Shown one piece after another: positions 1 to 11,768 of a stretch of 64,000 nt of DNA. A model generated the notes under the pieces. It worked only from the letters and a program-made list of their open reading frames with translations. It was not told the origin of the DNA and did not search any database. The first letter of the stretch is position 1, and each line of letters begins with the position of its first letter. Origin of the DNA: Diphasiastrum complanatum (taxonomy: Eukaryota; Streptophyta; Lycopodiopsida; Lycopodiales; Lycopodiaceae); NCBI GenBank assembly GCA_029204225.1, contig CM055106.1, forward strand, positions 12,023,303-12,087,302, given 5' to 3'. Both the position numbers and the translations under genes were made by a program.

Positions 1-203
1 AATTTAAAATTCTAAGAAGCAATGTCAAAAAAAGAAGGGAGGAATTTAAGAAAATATAAACTAGTTCTGTACAAGTCAAGTTAGAGCATCTTTTCAATGT
101 GATTGATAAAGTGAGAGTCTGCTAAGGTTGCTAGCATGCTCTACTACATCGCCATCTGCATGGATCTAGTATTCCTTTCTCGAAAGCAAGTCCACATCTT
201 TGT

Positions 204-352
204 CACCTAGTTGTAGAGTTATCTCCTAGTCTTGCAATATGAAGAGGGACTCAAGTTTTTAGAAACTTAAAGATTTCCCACCTAGTTGCAAAGTTATTTC
301 CTAGTCTTGCAATATGAAGAGAGACTGAAGTTTTTAGAAACTTAAGATTTCA
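204..352. repeat. Tandem duplication, two copies, period 75 bp
   Basis: Both copies run from CACCTAGTTG through CCTAGTCTTGCAATATGAAG to TTTTTAGAAACTTAA; the second copy begins at 279. A few substitutions separate them. Confidence 0.85.
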
Positions 353-457
353 TTCTAAGGTTCACCATTTTTCCATGCTTTTTCTTGGAATGACTTTTCC
401 TCTTCTTGAATTGGTAGCATGTGTAGAAAGTTACAAGTCACCAAAACCATTAGAATG

Positions 458-609
458 TGTATCCAACTCTCAAGAGACTCGAGCTCATCAAACAACTAAG
501 TTGACTACCAAGACCCTTTCACTACAAATAAAAATGTGTATCAACTCTCAAGAGACTCAAGCGCATCAAATAACTAAATTGACTAACAAGACCCTTCACT
601 ACAATTAAG
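458..609. repeat. Tandem duplication, two copies, period about 77 bp
   Basis: The shared core is GTGTATC(C)AACTCTCAAGAG, then CATCAAAYAACTAARTTGAC and CCCTTYCACTACAA. The second copy begins at about 535. It differs in sequence from the duplication at 204-352. Confidence 0.85.
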
Positions 610-3600
610 CGGATGAACAAATACAGTTGTTCATAACACAACAAATCAATGCAGTTTTTTTAGTAATACATGGTTGAACATTTTTGTATGGTAGCAAACT
701 GAATACTTAACAAAGCCTTAAAGTATGTACAATTTTTTTAGTTCCAAGTGTTGTACAACATGAAAAGGCCATAAACAAGCTAAATATATAACAAAGACTA
801 TATACCAAGTGGTAGATTTCTTGTTTGTGTTCTTCCTTAAAATGACACCTAGACAATCTATACTTAGTTTTGCAGCATCAAAGATTGGCACTCTTAAGTA
901 CTTTAACCTTCTTATTCATAATAGGAATCCTTTACGATTCTCCAACCAAAACCCACCTAGTATACCTTTTTTAGTTCAAAACTTGGTACAAGCTTTAAAT
1001 TGCTTTGAAAAATTGAAGATAATCATTCTTAGGACACGATTTTTAAATCAATCTAGCATATTGTTTTCCATCCACCAAGAAATGAATGGTTGAACAAGCA
1101 TAGTATGTGCACAAGTCCTCACAGGAACTAGTGTCCCTTAATATTACTGTAATTGACTTGAGTTTGACCCTTGGATAAATTTACCCTACTAGAATAGATT
1201 ATATGTTGTCTAATCTCGACTCAAATGACTTGATCTTGCAACTTCTTTCATTGGACCAACCATGTGAATTGCTTCACCTTGATCTTCATAGCATACACCC
1301 TTGAGCCATACATATTCCTTGCCTATGACTCTATAGTGATGAATAAGAACTTGATATTTTGCCAATCAAAAATAGATTTCTAGTGATCCTAAACACACAT
1401 AAAGTTTTCCTTTGACTTGATTGTAAAGTAACCATAACATCATGCGCTATGTAAATCATGCGCTATGAAGCCTGCCTTATTGTCGTCCATGTAGATATTC
1501 AAATCTATTCTCACCTCAAACACATATGTTGAGACGTACTCAGTCTCACACACCTATGTCCAAAAAAGCACATCTTTGGGTCTCCATCATTACTTGTTTT
1601 ATTCTTCGTGTCAGAAATGGTAAACTCCTGCAACTTTGCCGCAACACGAACATGAATCGAAAGTCGAACAACTTGCGAAGGTCAACGTCCCTTGACTCGA
1701 AGGCAAACGATTCACGAATCATTTGCGAATCCAAAACATACCTTAGGACCGCAAACCACAAAGGGACACAAAACAAAAAGATACGAAAGAAACGAAAAGA
1801 ACGAAGGAGACGAAACAAACGAAGTGGAATCTTCAACGGGCTTGGAGTCGTAGACTTCACGCCCAGCTGAAACGAGTGGCAACAACAGAGAGTAACTGAA
1901 TAGTTGATTAGCGTTAACTAGTCTTGTGATTCTATGTTTAGCTATCTTGTAAACTCCACAGTGGAGATATAAACTATCCTTTCTGGATCATAAAAAGATA
2001 GAAGAATAGACAGAATTTTTGTAAGAGACAGAGAGAGACGTAGCGAGTAGAGCAGAAAAGAAAATACTAGAAACGAAAGAGCTATGCATGAAAGTCTGCC
2101 AACGAGCAGAACACAAACGAAAGAGCAGAGTGTCATTTCCGCCAACGAGCGAGACATTGACGATCTCGCTCTAAAAATTAAACTTATAATACAGTTGCTC
2201 TATCTTCGTGCATCTCCTTGTCTTGCATCGTTTGTCTTGATTGCTAGAATAAAATGTCTTCTGTGATGTGCAATCGCGTGTCTAGGTTCCTGTGAAGCTT
2301 CCGTGCAAAAGAAAATTCAAAGACACAAAATCGTTCGCGAACACGAAAACGAAAATGAAATCGAAAAAGACAATTTCGCGACACTCTGCCGAACTCCCCC
2401 CTCCCCAGAGATGCTTTAATTGCCAAGCTCCACTTCCATGTACAAGTCCAAAGTGGGGCAAAGGTGGACAACAAAGTGGCTTACAAAGTCGAAAGAAAGA
2501 GGTGATTTCTAAGTTGAGTACAACCATTTAATCGGCCTTCAGCACAAATGCATGCAACTCACAGCCAATGAAGTCCCACAAAGAAATTATGTGTACATGA
2601 CACTAAAGCATAAATACCATGGAAATGTTCCCACCCCCTAGGAATGGGGAGAAACGTGATTCCCACTTGCTCCCCAACTCGAAAGTGTGGGGGAGTTTTA
2701 AGTTTTAAGACCATTTTTGTACTTTCGGCCATTTTTTTCCTTTTTGGCCCAATGCTTTTGCTTGCAGTGCCAACATTTTCTTTCTTGATTAACATATTCT
2801 ACTATTTGCATCCTCAAACTTTATTGTGAAGAATATATAATGTTTTTGAAATGATTATATGTGAAGATGTGGTTTTCCCTTTCCCCCCACCCACCCAGAA
2901 AACTTTCCCATTTCCGGAGGTCTATACATTCCCCTGTTCCTATTCCCTGACAAGTATGCACTAGAAGAATTTTTCATATATGAGGGCAAAAAGTAAGAAA
3001 AAAAACCAAGCAGGACAGCCCTATGTGGAACTACTAGACAAAAGGAGCATTGGACTGTGCAATGTGCAGATGCACCAAAATGTACAGGGATGATGATAGG
3101 GCAGATCAGCTTCTTCATATTTATGAAAATCTTTAAAACAAGTCAATAGTACTTTTGATGACAAGTTAGAGAATCTTCAAAAACTTGACTGTTACATTCA
3201 GCTATCTATGATTTTAAAATTCCCATCGTAGAGGTTTGAAACTCATAACACCTGGAATGTAGATATTGCTGCCAAATAATACTTGATAATAATTTGCTTT
3301 TATAACATGTAGGCTTGAAACATTTACCCTCCACTTACTATATTAAAAAGAAGTTGAGCATTTTATTTCTGCAAAAACCTTGAGCTCCCAATTGCCGACA
3401 CGGATTTGAGCCTCCATAGAATATTTTACTATAATCATCAACAGGTAGGTGGCTCCTGCTGCACCTATGATTGATGAGGACTACTCAGTGAACTAGCAGC
3501 TGAAAAGGCATAGGGAATATCAACCAGATGTACAGCAGCAGTAACACAATTTGCTTATTGCAGGGTAGCTTCCAGCCTGAAAACAGTTCACTTTCTTGAC

Positions 3601-3975
3601 CTTGCCATGCACTGAATTCTATCCAAGAATCTGCAAATATTTTCTATTCCATCATACCTGAAAATGTAGATAGTGCACGCATGATAGCCAGCAGAATCTC
3701 AGCCAGTGAACAGCCATCCTTATAAACAACTAAATGACATACAGATGCTTGAAAGCAAAAAGTGGGAGTGTGTACAATAGCAGATGAGCTTTGAACAATT
3801 TCTATGAGTAAATGTAATGGGAATAACTCTCAAGCACAGTAATCTTGTACTGTCACGCCAAAATATGTACTGCACACCAGGTATCAAATTCGACATATAG
3901 TCCAAATCTCAACTTTGCATCTAGCTTGCTTGATCTCAATATTGCTTAGAAAGTTTGTACTGATTAGTATATTAT

Positions 3976-4800
3976 TTATCCAGTGTTGCGCATCCCAGCC
4001 GCAATACCATTGATGGTGATGAGCAAAGCATCCCTCAGCTTTTCATTGGTTTCATCTTGCCTCAGTCTGCGAAGTACTTCTACTTGAAGCATATTCAGAG
4101 GATTTAGAAAGGGTAATCTACTCTCTATGAGTCTCCTCAGTGTCTTATTGTTTTCTGAAAGCTTCTGATGGCCACTAACTTGTAAAACGCAACGTTCTGT
4201 TGAGAGGAAATCTTCACGTAGTATGGATCCCAACTGCTGCCTGTTGGGAGCTACTAAAACTTCTTCGTAATGCTTAGCAATAGATAAATCTGCTTTTGCC
4301 AAAACCATCTCAATAAGGTCAATTGTCGACTGAAAGAAAGGCCACTCCCTGTACATGGACTGTAGATCATCCTTGTGCCCCTTTTTAAAAGCAGTTAAGA
4401 GACCTGCACCTAGACCAAGCCATGCAGGGAGCACTGACCTTGTTTGCGTCCATGCAAAAATCCAGGGGATGGCACGTAATTGTGAAACACCTCCGGATTG
4501 TTTACGCCTGGTAGGTCTGCTGCCAATGTTCAGATTGCCCAGTTCAGCTTCTGGAGTGGTTTCATGAAAGTAAGGTATGAATTCTGGGTTTTGATAGACA
4601 ACATTACGATAATGTTTGCAGCTTTGTTCTGATATTTCTTCCATGACATCCCTCCATTTGGCAGAACGAGGAGGATTAGGAGGATGCAAAGTTGCAAGCA
4701 ATACTGCCGTTGTGTAGATTTCAAGTTGCCGGACAGCTGTTTGTGGGAGACCAAACTTTGCCTGTACCATTTCACCTTGTTCTGTGACACGCAAACTTCC
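3976..4800 (-). CDS. PPC4: BTPC exon 20: C-terminal catalytic third (aa 794-1067)
   Basis: This is the longest exon of the gene: 274 codons plus TAA. It begins at the CAG acceptor just upstream of GSLRVTEQ; the in-frame ATG a few bases further upstream lies in the intron and is not the start. It carries [10 protein letters not shown], the GSRPTRRK stretch, WIFAWTQTR and the end MRNTG, all typical of the PEPC catalytic domain and allosteric C-terminus. There is no frameshift or premature stop. Confidence 0.95.
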   Translation of the reverse strand, partial: GSLRVTEQGEMVQAKFGLPQTAVRQLEIYTTAVLLATLHPPNPPRSAKWRDVMEEISEQSCKHYRNVVYQNPEFIPYFHETTPEAELGNLNIGSRPTRRKQSGGVSQLRAIPWIFAWTQTRSVLPAWLGLGAGLLTAFKKGHKDDLQSMYREWPFFQSTIDLIEMVLAKADLSIAKHYEEVLVAPNRQQLGSILREDFLSTERCVLQVSGHQKLSENNKTLRRLIESRLPFLNPLNMLQVEVLRRLRQDETNEKLRDALLITINGIAAGMRNTG

Positions 4801-7800
4801 CTGCATGGTAGCACAAATATTTCAATCTTCAAGGTGGACAACCAGCGAAGATTAAACATGAGATGAAGCACACCACCTAAGTCCCTCCAGCAGCTATTTA
4901 TGCAGTTTCAGACCCTTTACTAACATTAGTTATTACTAAACAGTGCAGCATCCCAATAAGACTCTGCAAATCCATCCCCAAGACATCACCATAAGTCACT
5001 ATCACTGCCAGTATGGGTTAAATACAGATAGGTTCTTCAGCACTGACATTTAGGCCAATTCCAGACTAAGGAAAATTTGCATGCCTGGCCTCCATTTCCT
5101 CCTTTCAAATGGCACATAACAAAAGAGGTGGCAATCTTCTTTGGCATATACGGGTAACTCACTTTTCAGGTGCATCATCTGGACCCAACCGTAGTGCCTG
5201 GCAAGTTGAGCTACCCTTGGTAACTTAAAACCAATGGACCAATCACAAGCAAGGCAAGACCAATAGGACATCATGGTTCTATTGACACTTACCTGGCGAC
5301 TTGCCTATGCAATCTGAGGGGGTGTCACGGCACTCAGATGGGAGGTAGAACAAACGAGCTGGGCAACAGACATGCCCTGGTCTGAAGTGGCCCATAGTTC
5401 ATCAAAAGAACGTGCTGTGCTATATATGAATGTCATGTTTGATGATAGTATTTAGAATAACAAAGGTAATGTGCAACCTTCAACCTTCAACCTTCTGGAA
5501 TCCACCTACAAAGCCTCGGATCATCAACCCCATTATGCATAGCACGGAATGCTGTGACATCCCTACTCACTTCGTCAGTGTCCAAAGGTGCACAAACATA
5601 CATCCACAGTAGTCACAGTTTTGTACAAAGACCAGTTCACTGAGTTTCTATCAGTTCTCTGGAGGTGCAGGGCAGCCTCAAAACATACTTTGCTATCTTC
5701 GGAGCATAAAGGGCAGACTTACCATGCAGAAATCTCTAGTTTCCATTGAATGAAACTATTCCAATAAGTGGGTTGATAACATTACTATTTATTGTAGAAA
5801 AGTAGGTGCAGGTAAGATAGACCAGTACAGGTGTACGATCTTACCATTACAGAACCAGGTGGCTGTGATTGGATGGCAAGGTACATCGGGCCTCCTCCAC
5901 GTCCAACACTTCCTCCACGGCCATGAAAGAGGGTGACTTTAATGTTGTATCCTTTACATGCAGCTACCACATCCTCTTGAGCCTTGTAAAGCTCCCAAGC
6001 TGCAGTAAGACGGCCAGCATCTTTACCAGAATCTGAGTAACCAAGCATGATCTGCAAAGTAGGATCCATCATGGACCAGTAAGTAGCGTCAATCAACAGC
6101 GTCATAAACAACTCCCACGACTGGACATTCTAAACTTTTTGAGCTTTATTTTGGCTTGATCAGTATTTCCAGCTTAAGCATTCCATTCCTTCCCCAGGCA
6201 AGCACAGCACAAATATTGAAAAGCCTGAGGGAGTGACTGAATTACCTCCTGATGGCCCTGATGGTTGGCAATTAAGTGCTCTCGATACCAATCAATTGCT
6301 AATAATTTCCGTATTACCCTCCCTGCATCTCTTAAATCTTTCACAGTTTCGAAGAGTGGCACAACTCTAAGCCTGTGTATGTTTCAAAACCAATAAAGCT
6401 CATCTCAAACATTCAAAGAAAAGATCATGAGAAACGACAATTAACAAATGAAAGGGAGGTTCAAATTACGTTTTTCCAGGGCAAGGCCTTCCCAAATCTC
6501 CTGAAACTACAAGACGTGCTTCCTTTTGAAAGAGCTCCACTGCAAGTACATCACTTGCCTGCAATAAATTCTAGGAATGCTTAAGCATGATAAGAGGAAA
6601 CATGATGATCTCATCAGAATCACAAAATAAGTTCATCTACTAGTTCCTGAGTCTAAGCTTGATATTTCTCTTAAATACTTAATTTATGTTCTTACAAAAA
6701 TATTTTTAAAATCTGTATAAATCAAACATTTACAGATGCAATAATCATTTAGATTTGAACATTTCTGTAACACAGAGTCTTGCATAGGTGGAGATATATT
6801 AGTGACCACTAACTCTACTAAAAGCTAGCAGACAGCTGATCACTGATTAAATATAAGATAACTGTAGACCTCTGAGGCCATTGAGATGACATATGCCCCA
6901 AGTGAATTGCTGCCAATTCCTGCTGCAACATGAAAAGTATCCAAAACCTCTCGCACTTCTGGAGACATCTGAGATTAAGCACAAACTAGTTACAATCATA
7001 ATCACTGCCTAGTTTTTAATTGCGTATATTTATCATTCCAGTCAACAGACTCTCTAAACAGGCTAAGGTCAGGTGAACCAACAAACACTACAAAATATCA
7101 ACACAGGAAAGGCATCATTGCATCTCTCTTCTGAGTTGGCTCACATGATATGTAATAACACTTGAAGGCAGTCATTTTGCAGCTTGTTTTTTTTTCACAA
7201 AGACTAACAACACATGCACATGCACACCGAACTAAAAGAATTAGCAGCCTTTTCCTAAGCCCGTTAAAAATCAGGCCTCCAAACAGTACGTAAATCAGTT
7301 TAATCCTTGTCTAATACCATATCATGTTTCTTGAAATTTTTATGGATGTCAACAAAATATGCCGCAAAAAAGTTCATTTTGCTTTCAATACTCATCTTCT
7401 TCCTTGTAGTTTTTAGCAAGCCTGTTTCACAAAAAGCTCTTAAAACAAAAGTGCAGGCTCTCAAGAAAGTGTGGTCTGGATACGTGCTAAGATACTATTT
7501 CTTCAGGACAGCTTTTCTTTGTAGAGATTAATCCTCTGCAAGAATACACAGTAAAATGGCATCATGAAATCAATAAAAAATGAGACACATATGGTGGCTC
7601 CAAGAAAAAATTACCTCAAGGCTAGGAGGAATAAGGGGTCTTTTTCCTTTCAGCTCTGTTGTGAGAAACTTTAGCTTTTTTTCCTCATCCCATTGACTGT
7701 AAGTACCAATTTCCAGAAACTCTGTGATTGCATCCAAAGCTTCTGTGTGCTTGTCTGATTCCTGGCAATGATTCCTTCTTCTTCAGAAAATGTTGATAGG

Positions 7801-10800
7801 TGAGGTATTAAATACTATTAATATAGCTTTTGACAAACAGTAAGGCTGCCCTCTTTACGGTCAAAAAAATACCTGTCGCAGGTCCAACTTCATTAACGTC
7901 ATACCGAAGGTTGCTACGCGCCTAATAAAATCAGCAAGTCGACCATCTGCCAGAGTATCTGAACCACATTCCTCCTGCCAACATGCAAAACCAATATGAA
8001 TTATAAGGTCCATGTCTGCTGAAGTATCAAGGAACAGATAAAGGCACTAAAATACACTGCTTGTATGATTCATTAGCATGACAATCATACCATTGATTCA
8101 TGGCAGAGTAGGAGTGGCTCCAAGAGCTGTTCTGCGGTCTCATAATATTCACTTGGGTCATAGTTATCAGTCAAACCTTCCAAAAGCTCTTCCAATCGCC
8201 TCCTTGTATTCACAAGCTACAGAGGAAGAACAACCCATATGATTGTGTCAGAGATACTGGATAAAGTAGAGCAGGCCGAAGTCTGAGAAAATAGATGCTT
8301 TTGGAAAACTTGAGTTCTCACAAACTGAAACAAAATTTGTACATGTTACGCTGGATGCCGACTGTGCATAAGTTTAAGAAATTTATTCTTTAGTGACTAA
8401 GCAAAGATGCAGAAAATCAGCAAATTGTTGCAGCTAAGCAAGAGAAATTCATGCCAGTAATGTTTACCTTATCCCTGACATGCCCGAGGACAATCCTATA
8501 TGGAGCAACATCAGGCCTTCCAAGTAAGCTGGGATTTAGAAGCTTGTCCACACTTGACTTATTGATTGACTCAGATGAAGCTTTCTTCCGCATTCCAGGT
8601 TGATTTGCCATCACTTTTGCTGCCAAAGTGTTTGCAGCAACCTCTAGAGATACAGCAGGTAAAGAATCCGGATGTGACCCTGTGTCTCCATTATTTAATG
8701 GAAAGAAATCTTTGGCCACAGCTGCTTTGGCAAAAGTTGGAGTTGACTCTTGTGATTCTAAATCAGAAACTAGGGTAGGGCTCACATGGGATGCAGTCTG
8801 CAGTTGGATGAGAGCTAAATGAGCCGAATGCATTCAATCCAGTTCCATGACTATTGCAGTAAGAACTAGCATATACCAACAGCTTTATTAAGCTTTTATT
8901 CAAAACCAATACATCAACAGCAAATACATATTCAGTTGCTTTTTAGTGCTTCAGTGTAGTCAAGGACCAGCCAGTTGAATGATGTTATCAGAACAAAGGC
9001 AATAAACTTCAACCTTAATGGGGAGCTCCAGTATTGGCAGTCCAGCTTCACCGTCTGTATCTGCAAACAGGTAGATCTAAAGTAAATCACTTTTCAAGTC
9101 CAGAACTTGGTTTTGGTACCCAGATTAAAAACCTAATATTTCTCTAACAGCAAGGAGCAGAGCAAGCACAAGCATGTAGAATGTTTTCAATCTAGTGGAA
9201 TTCCTTACGCTCATTCCAATGGAGCAATTCACTAGCTCAAACAGAAAACACAATAGGGAGAAAATGAAGAAGGATATTGATAAAAAATGAAGTTCTGCAT
9301 TCCGACAAGCATTTTGTACAACATACATGATATTGGACCTAACTACTATCAACTATTGCCTAGCCATGAAGAGTCTGATTTTGTACTGACAAAACAGATA
9401 CACTGATATATCTTGTTAATCAAAAATTCAAAATGATGTCCGAACTCCAGAATGAACCACCAGTCTTCAATTATCATATCAGTAAGGCTAATAAATGAAA
9501 GGTCTTTGAAAGCACTTAGAATGCAGCCAAATTTCACATAAATTTGGCAGAAATTTAGCCCCCTCTGGATTGTGATTTCTAACTTGAGATGGTATCGTTC
9601 TTAGAGGTGGATATGGCCCAAAACCACTAGGTGTGTACTATGTACTTAGAAAATGATACATAACAGTTCCCTTTATTATCAAGCTAGCTAGAGCCTAGAA
9701 TATATAATGTATCTATCATGTAATAATGAATACAATGGCCTAGAGAATGGCTATGAGATCAGATTTCAGTTCTAAAGTCATCAATGATGGTTACAAAAAT
9801 GCTGTGTGACCTGAACATTAAAATTAAGTTTTTTTTTGTGGGGAATCTGTCGGACGCTTGAAGAAGAAACATGCAACTTTAGCTAGTGTCACCTTGGGAA
9901 TAGCTGTTTCTGATCCAAAAATATCATCAGAAACTTAAAGAATGTCTCTCATTGTCAATTATCTATAAAAGGATACCAGGAATGAGTATCACCTGTGCAA
10001 GCAGGCATATCAGCTCCAGCTGGAAGATGAGTTGGCAAGTCGGGACCATGATATTCAGAATGCCTTCCATGACTTCTATGATGAAACCAGCTGTCATGAT
10101 GAAGGTCATCATGTTCACGTTCTGTAAGACAAATGTAGAAAGAATAAAAAAATCAACCAAATGCCAAACTTTGTGGACAAAGGGATGGCATACCAATTTT
10201 AGAGTGCAACCCAGTGCCATCCCAAGCACATGTAAACCATAAATTTGCATTGCCAAGTAATCAGTTATGGTAAATTAGATAGAACACATTGGTGGAAATG
10301 AGTTTTTAACTGAGCAACATATGAGAAAAGGAGAGTAGAATTTCAACCTTTAGCAATGATTTTGCAAACGTAACGTGCAAGTTTTTCACTACATTTACTC
10401 ATGGAAAGCTCAAAGCGGAGGCCATCAATCTCTCGCAAATACAAGTCAGCAGCAATCCATTTTGCAAGATAGCACACATCTTGAGTGACCTGAAAAGATG
10501 TATTGAAAGTTGATAACACATCTTTATGGCTTTTGCAGAGCTCATGACAAATACGTAATAACTACCAAAAAATACAAAATTTAGAACTCCTGGTAGATCC
10601 ATTCCCAAGCAAAACTTTAATGAACTGCAAGGAATAACTGGTTAGTATGCGGCTTAGAAACCCGTTCCGACCTTTTTGGGCTGGAACATGATGTACATTC
10701 CGTACAGTACGTTTCGGAACATGGTGGGTCGGTACATTTCTTTTTTAATGAAAACAGGAGGTAGTAAAGCACCTGCTGGCCAGGATCTTCCTTTTTGATA

Positions 10801-11725
10801 ATACACTGAGGGACGCATCTTGATAATACGTTGATCGAGAGAAAAGACTTGGGATATCTAAGATATACGCAAAAACTTGTTCAACTCTTGGCAAGGAAGC
10901 CATCGCTACCAGTCAGAAGTTCTTGGTCTAAGCAATCAATAAAAATTGTTGGTGCACAGAACTGTGAATATATGTCGCAGTGAACTATTCATTTGCTATA
11001 ACCTGATCATTAGAGTAAATACAAAAGAGGAAGCTTAGACCTGCAGGCCTTAGTTGCCCGTTCCGGAACAGAACGCGTTCTGGAATGCGTTCCAGAATGA
11101 GTTCCGTTCTGGAACGGGACCCCCAAAAAAATTAAAAAATAAATATTTTTTTACAAAGAAAAAAAAAACCCTGCTACGTGAAGTTCCTTCTTCTTTTTTA
11201 TAGTTTCTTTTATGCATATGTACTTCAATTGTTGGTCCAGTTTCTTGCCCCTAGGAAACTCTATTCTTAAGGTTTAACACAGCCTTTTCAACAGGTGGCC
11301 TTAGGTGCTCTTCAAGACACATTTTAAGCCTCAGATGCAAGAGACACTAATAGAACTTTGATCTTGTTATACATATACAAGTACCCTATCAGCCACGGGA
11401 TACCTGAGAGCAATGTTTGAGGGTACCTTTCGAATCGGCTTTTCGAACCGTGTTTGAATCGAGTTTGAATAGGGAAAGAATCGACTTCTCCAGGTTCGAA
11501 CCGGCGAATGGGTTTTAGGGTTTTTTTTTTTAAACATTAATGTCACAGCATACATATTACATATGTCATATTCCAATGTACCACATGTGCATGGTTAGTT
11601 AGTGGTAGATTAGCAAATGTTCAATGATTCGAATTTCACGAAAATGACAAAACACACACACACACATTGTCAAACACACACACACACACACACACTTATT
11701 TGTCAACAGTCACACACACAGCTCC

Positions 11726-11768
<43 letters not shown>

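Larger units (their letters stand above)
1..3975. other. Gene-free flank downstream of BTPC, with two short tandem duplications
   Basis: No reading frame here resembles a known protein; the frames of up to 114 codons are scattered and AT- or Lys/Arg-rich. The part nearest 3975 should contain the BTPC 3' UTR, but I could not fix a poly(A) site. Confidence 0.6.

Noticed and set aside
1526-1870. 114-codon frame rich in Lys, Arg and Asn
   Set aside because: An equally long frame lies on the opposite strand, and no start context, domain or splice partner supports it.
11490-11505. GGTTCGAACC-like motif that resembles a tRNA T-loop or B-box
   Set aside because: It recurs near both ends of the third-level MITE, and no acceptor stem or anticodon arm can be drawn, so it is a subterminal repeat rather than a tRNA.
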